Below, piece after piece: positions 1-5,822 of a stretch of DNA of 5,822 nt. A program made the translations under genes and the position numbers. Under the pieces are notes generated by a model. That model saw only the letters and a program-made list of their open reading frames with translations. It had not been told where the DNA came from and did not search any database. The stretch's first letter is position 1; each line of letters begins with the position of its first letter. Source of the stretch: Comamonadaceae bacterium (lineage in GTDB: Bacteria; Pseudomonadota; Gammaproteobacteria; Burkholderiales; Burkholderiaceae); contig CANCCJ010000162.1 in the NCBI GenBank assembly GCA_947374535.1, positions 1 through 5,822 on the forward strand, given 5' to 3'.

Positions 1-815
<815 letters not shown>

Positions 816-820
816 CGCGC

Positions 821-1735
821 TTAGCGCAGTCGCTTGATCAGGCTGGATGTATCCCAGCGGTTGCCGCCCATTTTTTGAACGTCACTGTAGAACTGGTCCA
901 CCATTTGCGTGACAGGCAGCAGTGCGCCATTGCGTTTGGCTTCGTCAAACACGAGGCCTAAATCTTTGCGCATCCAGTCCACCGCAAATCCGAAATCAAA
1001 CTTGTCGGCCACCATGGTTTTGCCACGGTTGTCCATCTGCCAGCTCTGAGCGGCACCTTTGCCAATCACATCCAGCACAAGGTTCATGTCGAGGCCGGAT
1101 TTTTGACCAAAGGCAATGGCTTCGCTCAGACCTTGCACCAATCCCGCGATACAAATTTGGTTCACCATTTTTGTCAGTTGACCGGCGCCGGATTCGCCCA
1201 TCAGGGTGAACGCACGCGAGAAAGCCATGGCCACAGGTTTGACACGTTCAAACACAGGCGCATCGCCGCCGCACATGACGGTCAGCAAACCGTTTTGTGC
1301 CCCACCTTGTCCGCCTGACACAGGGGCGTCGATGAAGTGAATGCCAAGGTTTTTCGCAGCGGTGTAAATCTCGCGGGCCACGTCCGCAGATGCGGTGGTG
1401 TGGTCGACCAACACGGTGCCGGGTTCCATGCCAGCCAGCACGCCGTCAGCACCGAACACCACCGAGCGCAAATCGTCGTCGTTGCCAACGCAACAAAACA
1501 CAATGCTGGCGCCTTTAGCCGCCTCGCGCGGTGAGGGGGCGCTCTTAGGGGCTGGGCTGCCTGCAAACTCTTTCACCCAAGCGTCTGCCTTGGCGGGTGA
1601 ACGGTTGTAGACCGTGACCGAATGACCTGCGGTGGCTAAATGGCCCGCCATGGGGTACCCCATCACACCCATGCCAATGAAGGCGACGTGGGCAGAAGCG
1701 GTGGGTTCATAGGTTTTGGCATTGATGCTAGACAT
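821..1735 (-). CDS. NAD(P)-dependent oxidoreductase, 3-hydroxyisobutyrate dehydrogenase / tartronate semialdehyde reductase family
   Basis: A beta-hydroxyacid dehydrogenase of 304 residues, typical for the family. The Rossmann dinucleotide motif is at 19-33 (FIGMGVMGYPMA, glycines 21, 23, 26). The substrate loop DAPVSGG is at 136-142, and the catalytic lysine is K189 in GQLTKMVNQ. A second conserved lysine is K257 in MRKDLGL within the all-helical C-terminal domain. The enzyme should reversibly oxidise a 3-hydroxy acid to its semialdehyde, but the substrate (3-hydroxyisobutyrate, tartronate semialdehyde, serine or other) cannot be read from the sequence, so no symbol is given. The frame is open to a TTG at 1750 (309 aa). 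I chose the ATG at 1735 because neither start has a good ribosome site, ATG is commoner, and the fold only begins near residue 16. It lies 74 bases downstream of pilT on the same strand, with no clear terminator between them, so cotranscription is possible. Confidence 0.85.
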   Translation of the reverse strand: MSSINAKTYEPTASAHVAFIGMGVMGYPMAGHLATAGHSVTVYNRSPAKADAWVKEFAGSPAPKSAPSPREAAKGASIVFCCVGNDDDLRSVVFGADGVLAGMEPGTVLVDHTTASADVAREIYTAAKNLGIHFIDAPVSGGQGGAQNGLLTVMCGGDAPVFERVKPVAMAFSRAFTLMGESGAGQLTKMVNQICIAGLVQGLSEAIAFGQKSGLDMNLVLDVIGKGAAQSWQMDNRGKTMVADKFDFGFAVDWMRKDLGLVFDEAKRNGALLPVTQMVDQFYSDVQKMGGNRWDTSSLIKRLR

Positions 1736-1808
1736 GGTGGTTTTACTCAAGGGTTGCGTTGCGCTGAATCATAGGGGCTTGGTGAAACTCTGTGTGTCAC
1801 CCAGGCAA

Positions 1809-1828
1809 CCTAGGTGATGAGACCTAGG
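1809..1828. repeat. 7-bp perfect inverted repeat spanning the pilT stop codon
   Basis: CCTAGGT (1809-1815) and ACCTAGG (1822-1828) are perfect inverted copies separated by 6 nt. They cover the last pilT codons and the TAG stop (1810-1812). Each arm contains CCTAGG, itself a palindrome, so the arms are also direct repeats. No T-tract follows on either strand, so this is not a canonical intrinsic terminator; it could still be a small 3'-end hairpin of the pilT message. It may be chance. Confidence 0.5.
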
Positions 1829-2829
1829 CGGCGGGCCTCTTGGAGGGCTTGTTCCATGGTTTGCATTCCGTGTGCCGCGCCGGTTTGCTGTGTGCTTTGT
1901 ATTTGCACGGTTTTGCCCTCACGAATCAGGTGGCGAATGGCAGGCGTGGCCACCAAGGTTTCAAATACCGCGACGCGGTCGCCGGTCGGCGTGGGGCATA
2001 GCGTCTGCGACACAACGCCGACCAGCGCATCGCTGAGCTGTGTGCGCACCACGGCTTTTTCATGCCCGTCAAACACGTCCACCATGCGGTCTACCGTGGC
2101 TGCCGCGTTGCGTGTGTGCAGACTGGCTAGTACCAAGTGGCCTGTTTCGGCGGCCGTGAGGGCGAGCCGAATGGTTTCCAAATCACGCAGCTCACCCACC
2201 AAAATCACATCGGGGTCTTCGCGCAGGGCCGCGCGTAGCGCTTGAGAAAAACTTCGGCTGTGCGCGCCAATTTCGCGTTGGGTAATCACGCATTGGTCGC
2301 TCGTATGCACAAACTCAATCGGGTCCTCCAAGGTCACGATATGTTGTTGGGTGTGCGTGTTCAGGTGTTGCACCATCGCGGCTAATGTGGTGGATTTGCC
2401 GGAACCCGTCGGTCCGGTGACCAGCAGCAAGCCCACGCGTGCAAGCAACTCAGGAATGGCTGGCGGCGTGTGCAAAGCTGCCAGTGTGGGCGAGCCGCTG
2501 GGGATATGTCGCATCACCGCACCGCAGCCGTGTTGTTGCATGAAGACATTGGCCCGAAAACGCCCGAGCTCGGGCACGGCAAACGCAAAATCCACCTCAT
2601 GGCCTTGGGTGAACGCTGCGTACTGCTTTTCGTCCATCAGCTGAGCCAGCATGGTTTGTAATGCGGGCAGATCGAGTGCCGCGTCAGGTGTGGCCGGGGC
2701 TTGAAGTGCCACTAAGGCGCCATGTTGACGCATCATTGGCACAAGCCCCGCAGACAAATGCAAATCAGAGGCCTGTTGCGCCACCGCGTGGGTGAGGAGT
2801 TGCTTCAAAGTCACTAAGGTGTGGGGCAT
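1810..2829 (-). CDS. pilT: Type IV pilus retraction ATPase, PilT family
   Basis: A 339-residue hexameric motor ATPase that should disassemble the pilus at the inner-membrane base, powering retraction, twitching and DNA uptake. The N-terminal PAS-like domain carries the family signature ASDLHLSAG (20-28). Then come Walker A GPTGSGKST (139-147, K145), the Asp box with catalytic E168 in TLEDPIEF (166-173), Walker B DVILVGELRD (207-216, E213), and the His box from AETGH (227-231) to LHT (237-239). The retraction-specific motif near the C-terminus reads AIRHLIRE (297-304), where the PilT consensus is AIRNLIRE. This motif, and the extended match to PilT on both sides of it, separates it from PilB/GspE motors. 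The ATG at 2829 is chosen because AAGGAG sits 6 nt upstream; a longer frame to 2877 would run into yggS and lacks support. The length is close to the usual 345 or so. yggS is divergent just upstream, as in Pseudomonas, but no pilU follows. Confidence 0.92.
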   Translation of the reverse strand: MPHTLVTLKQLLTHAVAQQASDLHLSAGLVPMMRQHGALVALQAPATPDAALDLPALQTMLAQLMDEKQYAAFTQGHEVDFAFAVPELGRFRANVFMQQHGCGAVMRHIPSGSPTLAALHTPPAIPELLARVGLLLVTGPTGSGKSTTLAAMVQHLNTHTQQHIVTLEDPIEFVHTSDQCVITQREIGAHSRSFSQALRAALREDPDVILVGELRDLETIRLALTAAETGHLVLASLHTRNAAATVDRMVDVFDGHEKAVVRTQLSDALVGVVSQTLCPTPTGDRVAVFETLVATPAIRHLIREGKTVQIQSTQQTGAAHGMQTMEQALQEARRLGLIT

Positions 2830-2835
2830 GCCGTT

Positions 2836-2841
2836 CTCCTT
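2836..2841 (-). promoter_or_regulatory. Shine-Dalgarno site of pilT
   Basis: On the minus strand AAGGAG is followed by 6 nt and then the ATG ending at 2829. It is the clearest ribosome-binding site in the window and fixes the pilT start, excluding the upstream in-frame ATG at 2877. It occupies part of the 30-base space shared with the divergent gene yggS. Confidence 0.85.
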
Positions 2842-2859
2842 GTTAAAGTGGTACCCAAG

Positions 2860-3576
2860 ATGACGACGCCAGACCACCTGTTACACGACAAACTCCGTGC
2901 TGTGCAAACCCGCATCGCGGCGGCTTGTGCTGCGAGCGGCCGCCACGCCCAATCGGTGCAGTTGCTGGCGGTTTCCAAAACCTTCAGCGCCGAGGATGTG
3001 CGCCAAGTGGCGGCCTGTGGTCAGCGCGATTTTGGTGAAAACTACATCCAAGAAGGGGTAGACAAAATTACCGCTTTGCATGGCGACGCTCACGCTTTGG
3101 TATGGCACTGCATTGGCCCGATCCAAAGCAACAAAACCAAACTCGTCGCCGAGCATTTCGACTGGGTCCACACGGTGGACCGCCTCAAAATCGCCCAGCG
3201 TTTGAGCGACCAACGCCCTGCACACCTCGTGCCACTGAACGTGTGTTTGCAGGTCAACATCGATGGTGGTGAAACCAAATCAGGCATTGCGCCTGCCGAA
3301 GTGCTGACACTGGCCACCGAAGTGGCCAAGTTGCCCCGTTTGGCGCTGCGCGGCCTCATGACCATCCCCGACCCCGTGGAGGGCTTTGAGGCGCAAGTGG
3401 CGTTGCATGCCAAAGCGCGCGCTTTGTTTGACGAAGTGAAAGTCGCTTTGAACCTGCCGCAATTCGACACCTTGTCGATGGGCATGACCGGCGACCTAGA
3501 AGCTGCCATCCACGCGGGCAGCACCATGGTGCGGGTGGGGACGGCGATTTTTGGTGGGCGAACTTACGTGGCTTAG
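2860..3576 (+). CDS. yggS: PLP homeostasis protein, YggS/PLPBP (PROSC) family
   Basis: A 238-residue single-domain TIM-barrel protein resembling the N-terminal half of alanine racemase. It binds pyridoxal 5'-phosphate but has no known enzymatic activity, and it keeps free PLP and amino-acid pools in balance. PLP would attach to K40 in LLAVSKTF (35-42). Other family signatures are FGENYIQE (58-65), the IGPIQSNK strand-loop (85-92), RGLMTIP (164-170), SMGMTGDLEAAI (206-217), and the phosphate-binding end GSTMVRVGTAIFG (220-232). The sequence follows E. coli YggS closely over its whole length (234 aa there). The ATG at 2860 gives the family length and N-terminus; in-frame GTGs at 2821 and 2848 would add residues without homology. 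No strong ribosome site precedes it. Only 30 bases separate it from the divergent pilT, so its promoter must overlap pilT sequence. Its stop overlaps the stop of glcD. Confidence 0.93.
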   Translation: MTTPDHLLHDKLRAVQTRIAAACAASGRHAQSVQLLAVSKTFSAEDVRQVAACGQRDFGENYIQEGVDKITALHGDAHALVWHCIGPIQSNKTKLVAEHFDWVHTVDRLKIAQRLSDQRPAHLVPLNVCLQVNIDGGETKSGIAPAEVLTLATEVAKLPRLALRGLMTIPDPVEGFEAQVALHAKARALFDEVKVALNLPQFDTLSMGMTGDLEAAIHAGSTMVRVGTAIFGGRTYVA

Positions 3577-5075
3577 AAACGCGGCAAATCCGGATGCTTG
3601 ATCTGCCCCGCACGCACCAACATCTTGCCGTATTCGGCACAGCGGTGCAGGGTGGGGATGACCTTGCCGGGGTTGAGTAACCCTTTGTTGTCAAAGGCGC
3701 GCTTCACGCCAAACATCTGCTCGTTTTCTTCGGCGCTGAACTGCACGCACATGCTGTTGACCTTTTCGATGCCCACGCCGTGCTCACCGGTCACCGTGCC
3801 GCCCATGGCCACACTGGTTTCCAAAATGTCGGCGCCAAACTGCTCGCAACGGTGCATTTGGTCAGGGTCATTGGCATCAAACAAAATCAAGGGGTGCAAA
3901 TTGCCGTCACCCGCATGAAACACATTCAAGCAGCGCAGCTGGTATTTCTTTTCCATCTCTTGAATCGCTTCCAAGATGTCGGCCAAACGCTTGCGCGGGA
4001 TGGTGCTGTCCATGCACATGTAGTCGGGGCTGATGCGGCCCGAGGCGGGGAATGCGTTTTTGCGACCGCTCCAAAACTTAATGCGTTGCGCTTCGTCGCG
4101 GCTCACGGCAATGGCGGTTGCACCGCAGCCGCGCAACACGTCGCTCATGCGGCCAATCTCTTCTTCCACCTCTTCGGGCGTGCCGTCGCTCTCGCATAGC
4201 AAAATCGCGGCGGCGCTGAGGTCGTAGTCAGCGTGGACAAAGTCTTCCACGGCGGCGGTCATGGGGCCGTCCATCATCTCTAAACCGGCGGGGATGATGC
4301 CTGCAGCTATCACCGCAGCCACGGCGTCGCCCGCTTTGCGCACATCGTCAAAGCTGGCCATGATGCAGCGCGCCAGTTGTGGCTTGGGCACGAGCTTGAC
4401 GGTCACTTCTGTGGTCACGGCCAACATGCCTTCGCTGCCCACAACCACGGGCAACAGGTCGAGGCCCGGTGTGTCGAGTGCATCGCTGCCAAATTCAATC
4501 GGCTCGCCCTCTACCGTGAAGCCCTTCACCTTGAGCACGTTGTGGACTGTCAGGCCGTATTTCAAACAATGCACGCCACCCGAGTTCTCTGCCACGTTGC
4601 CGCCGATGGTGCAAGCAATTTGGCTGGAGGGGTCGGGCGCGTAATACAACCCGTATTGCGACACCGCTTCGCTGATGGCGAGGTTGCGCACGCCGCACTG
4701 CACCACCGCAGTTCGGGCGATGGGGTCGATGTTGAGGATTTGGTTGAACTTGGCCAGCGACAGCGTCACACCCATGGTGTGCGGCATCGCGCCACCCGAC
4801 AGGCCTGTGCCAGCACCGCGTGCGACCACGGGCACGTCGAGCGCGTAGCAGGTCTTGAGCACGGCCTGGACCTGCTCTACCGTCTCAGGCAAGGCCACGC
4901 ACATGGGGCGGGCGCGGTAGGCGGTGAGGCCGTCGCACTCGTAAGGCACGGTGTCCTCGGTGGTGTAGAGCAGGGCGTGCTGTGGCAGCACTTGCAGCAG
5001 GGCTTGCACGACTTGCGCTTGGCGCTCGGCGCGGGCAAGGGTGTTTTGCTGATCGGAGGTGAGTGGTGCGTTCAT
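3573..5075 (-). CDS. glcD: Glycolate oxidase FAD-binding subunit GlcD
   Basis: A 500-residue FAD-linked oxidase that follows E. coli GlcD (499 aa) closely from end to end. The PCMH-type FAD domain spans about 54-232, with the pyrophosphate-binding RGAGTGLSGGA (87-97) and DPSSQIACTIGGNVAENSGG (148-167). The C-terminal FAD-oxidase domain, about 265-475, carries NVFHAGDGNLHP (384-395) and GEHGVG (430-435), conserved active-site or metal regions. With GlcE and the iron-sulphur subunit GlcF it oxidises glycolate to glyoxylate and passes electrons to the membrane quinone pool. Neither glcE nor glcF lies in this window. The ATG at 5075 gives the family length; a GTG three codons upstream (5084) is an alternative, and neither has a strong ribosome site. 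The stop TAA overlaps the yggS stop tail to tail. A related D-lactate or 2-hydroxyglutarate dehydrogenase is the main alternative, but the near-collinear match, including the C-terminal NPGK.IPTLHRCAE, favours GlcD. Confidence 0.92.
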   Translation of the reverse strand: MNAPLTSDQQNTLARAERQAQVVQALLQVLPQHALLYTTEDTVPYECDGLTAYRARPMCVALPETVEQVQAVLKTCYALDVPVVARGAGTGLSGGAMPHTMGVTLSLAKFNQILNIDPIARTAVVQCGVRNLAISEAVSQYGLYYAPDPSSQIACTIGGNVAENSGGVHCLKYGLTVHNVLKVKGFTVEGEPIEFGSDALDTPGLDLLPVVVGSEGMLAVTTEVTVKLVPKPQLARCIMASFDDVRKAGDAVAAVIAAGIIPAGLEMMDGPMTAAVEDFVHADYDLSAAAILLCESDGTPEEVEEEIGRMSDVLRGCGATAIAVSRDEAQRIKFWSGRKNAFPASGRISPDYMCMDSTIPRKRLADILEAIQEMEKKYQLRCLNVFHAGDGNLHPLILFDANDPDQMHRCEQFGADILETSVAMGGTVTGEHGVGIEKVNSMCVQFSAEENEQMFGVKRAFDNKGLLNPGKVIPTLHRCAEYGKMLVRAGQIKHPDLPRF

Positions 5076-5166
5076 GTTTGGCACTTTACGGCAAAACTGG
5101 TGTTTGGCGTGTGAAGAAAGTTACAGCTTGATTTGAAAAGGTTTTGTTGCCTTGCTTCGGTCGCGC

Positions 5167-5248
5167 CAAGTGGGCAGTGTGACACGCCCTGCGGCTTACA
5201 TCGCTGCGCGACGAATGGCGCCGCATGACGTACCCCACTGCCCACTTG
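5167..5248 (-). repeat. Hairpin element A: conserved 24-nt loop on a 29-position stem
   Basis: Arms 5167-5195 and 5220-5248 pair end to end around loop 5196-5219. The outer 13 bp are perfect (CAAGTGGGCAGTG against CACTGCCCACTTG), and TGCGGC/GCCGCA closes the loop. Read on the minus strand, 27 of 29 positions pair, three of them as G.T wobbles, with two A.G mismatches. The loop carries its own 4-bp hairpin, TCGC-GCA-GCGA. The core matches element B in inverted orientation: 30 of 31 bases across the loop and adjacent stem. Strand is assigned by the orientation in which the core reads ATTCG...ATGTAAGCC. It lies in the presumed leader of glcD, about 90 bases before its ATG, in the sense orientation for that gene. 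No T-tract follows, so it is not a standard terminator. I do not recognise the family; it could be an RNA structure, a protein-binding palindrome or a small mobile repeat. Confidence 0.8.
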
Positions 5249-5359
5249 ACGGATGTGTTAATGCGCAAGGTCGACATCAACGGTCAAAGCTGGCTGAGCA
5301 GCGTTGACAGACCAATGTGCGCCAAAAGGCATGCGTTTCGTTGCGTTAATTCAAATGTC

Positions 5360-5447
5360 GTGAATGGGAGGGGCCGGTGCCGTCATATGGCGCCATTCGT
5401 CGCGTAGCGATGTAAGCCGTGTGGCGGTACCGGCCCCTCCCATTCAC
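5360..5447 (+). repeat. Hairpin element B: conserved 24-nt loop on a 32-bp stem
   Basis: Arms 5360-5391 and 5416-5447 pair at all 32 positions around loop 5392-5415. The outer 19 bp are perfect (GTGAATGGGAGGGGCCGGT against its complement); the inner 13 include four G.T wobbles on the plus strand. The loop is the same length as in element A and differs at one base (5405, T here, C there), in the triloop of the internal hairpin TCGC-GTA-GCGA (5400-5410). The outer arms are not the same sequence as in A, though both are G-rich on the 5' side. It lies 36 bases past the stop of the LysR gene and on the opposite strand. A stem this long could stop or stabilise transcripts, but no T-tract is present on either side. 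Function unknown. Confidence 0.83.
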
Positions 5448-5483
5448 AGCGAGAGCAAACAGCGCAACGAAAACCAGAAGAGC

Positions 5484-5822
5484 TTAAGGAACAGCCTTCT
5501 TCAACCAGTCAGCAAACGCCGCACATTCCCAGCGGTCCATCGCCCCGGTGCGCCAACACAGGTAATGCCCATGTGGGCTGGGCACTTGGCGCGGGAAGAT
5601 GCGCACCAGTGTGCCGTTTTCTAACCATGGCGCGCCCAGCTTTAAGCGCACCAAGCCGATGCCTAGGCCTTGTGCTGCGGCGTCGCACATCAAGCCAATG
5701 TCGTTAAAGCTAGAGCCGTCCGTGGGCTCTGGCCAGTCGAGGTCGTGCGCGGCAAACCATGTGCGCCAAGGCTCCAGGGGGCTGCGCAGCAGCGTGGCAT
5801 CGGTCAAGTCCTCTGGTGTTTC
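5484..5822 (-). CDS. LysR-family transcriptional regulator, C-terminal third (5' truncated by window)
   Basis: The minus-strand frame is open from the window edge to TAA at 5484-5486 and encodes 112 residues. It begins ETPEDLTDATLLRS, then PWRTWFAAHDLDWPEP, FNDIGLMCDAAAQGLGIGLV and WLENGTLVRIFP. This is the second half of a LysR effector-binding domain of the GcvA/AmpR-like subgroup, where a TP.DL..H.LL...W..W motif precedes the G.G.AL-type helix. The DNA-binding winged helix-turn-helix lies outside the window, so the effector and target genes are unknown. A TTG codon at 5807 looks like a start but is internal, because the protein similarity continues upstream of it. The gene points toward glcD, on the same strand, but 408 bases and two large hairpins separate them, so an operon is unlikely. 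Control of glcD by this regulator is possible but unsupported. Confidence 0.87.
   Translation of the reverse strand, partial: ETPEDLTDATLLRSPLEPWRTWFAAHDLDWPEPTDGSSFNDIGLMCDAAAQGLGIGLVRLKLGAPWLENGTLVRIFPRQVPSPHGHYLCWRTGAMDRWECAAFADWLKKAVP

Larger units (their letters stand above)
5076..5483. other. 408-base intergenic region between glcD and the LysR gene
   Basis: This is the only long non-coding stretch. It holds a glcD leader of about 90 bases (5076-5166), hairpin element A (5167-5248), a spacer of 111 bases (5249-5359), hairpin element B (5360-5447) and a 36-base tail before the LysR stop. Short open frames cross it, but none has a ribosome site or a recognisable protein. In the spacer I see two weak dyads: TTAATGCGCAA (5258-5268) against TTGCGTTAA (5341-5349), and TCAACG (5277-5282) against CGTTGA (5302-5307). 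No convincing -35/-10 pair or transcription terminator could be fixed by eye, although the glcD promoter is presumably here. Confidence 0.75.

Noticed and set aside
817..827. GCGC-TTA-GCGC dyad between the convergent dolP and oxidoreductase stops
   Set aside because: Only 4 bp with a 3-nt loop and no T-tract; expected by chance in GC-rich sequence.
1775..1806. Possible terminator between pilT and the oxidoreductase (GGTGA...TCACC)
   Set aside because: Only 5 bp of clean stem with an 11-nt loop and no T-tract on the minus strand.
4377..5114. Long plus-strand open frame (245 codons) opposite glcD
   Set aside because: It is the antisense shadow of a strongly conserved glcD gene in a GC-rich genome; the His/Ala/Gly-rich translation resembles no protein family and no ribosome site precedes it.
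5086..5280. Small minus-strand frame upstream of glcD sharing the peptide RHSSRSDVSR with a plus-strand frame at 5364-5624
   Set aside because: The shared peptide is just the translation of the conserved loop of hairpin elements A and B; there is no ribosome site or further similarity, and the second frame runs into antisense LysR sequence.
5277..5307. TCAACG(N19)CGTTGA dyad in the spacer as an operator
   Set aside because: Six-base arms over a long gap are weak; it does not fit a typical LysR T-N11-A site, and no second copy supports it.
5360..5447. Element B as the intrinsic terminator of the LysR gene
   Set aside because: The stem is long enough, but no T-tract follows on the LysR strand (the sequence after it reads GACATTTGAATT), and the conserved loop suggests another role.
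5167..5447. Integron attC sites or group II intron remnants
   Set aside because: attC sites conserve terminal RYYYAAC/GTTRRRY boxes, which I do not see at the ends; the core does not match intron domain V, and no intron or integrase protein is present.

Overview
The window reads as an ordinary chromosomal segment of a betaproteobacterium, most likely a Comamonadaceae relative (Rhodoferax/Limnohabitans/Acidovorax type). I infer this from the moderately high GC content, the protein sequences and the local gene orders; no rRNA or other taxonomic marker is present. There are seven protein genes, two cut by the window edges, packed tightly except for one gap of about 400 bases on the right.

Left part (1-815, + strand): the 3' end of a DiaA/GmhA-type SIS-domain gene overlaps by 4 nt the start of a two-BON-domain outer-membrane lipoprotein gene (dolP/yraP type). 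This is the same order as yraO-yraP in Escherichia coli. Middle part (821-2829, - strand): a PilT-type retraction ATPase is followed by a 3-hydroxyisobutyrate dehydrogenase-family oxidoreductase. From only 30 bases upstream of pilT, the PLP-homeostasis gene yggS runs the other way (2860-3576). The divergent yggS/pilT pair is a classic arrangement, but pilU, which commonly follows pilT, is missing. yggS ends tail to tail, with a 4-nt overlap, against glcD (3573-5075, - strand), the FAD subunit of glycolate oxidase, which here has no glcE or glcF beside it. At the right edge is the C-terminal third of a LysR-family regulator (- strand).

The most interesting part is the 408-base gap between glcD and the LysR gene. 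It holds two long hairpin elements in opposite orientation (5167-5248 and 5360-5447). Their 24-nt loops are identical except for one base and contain a small hairpin of their own, while the 29- and 32-bp stems have largely different sequences yet remain paired. Seven G.T wobbles, all on the strand carrying the conserved core, plus one full compensatory base-pair change, suggest selection on a folded RNA or single-stranded DNA. I do not recognise the family. It is the best candidate in this window for something undescribed.

The genes do not form one pathway. They are small neighbourhoods: cell envelope (diaA-dolP), pilus retraction and PLP balance (pilT/yggS), and glycolate/hydroxyacid oxidation (glcD, possibly with the oxidoreductase).
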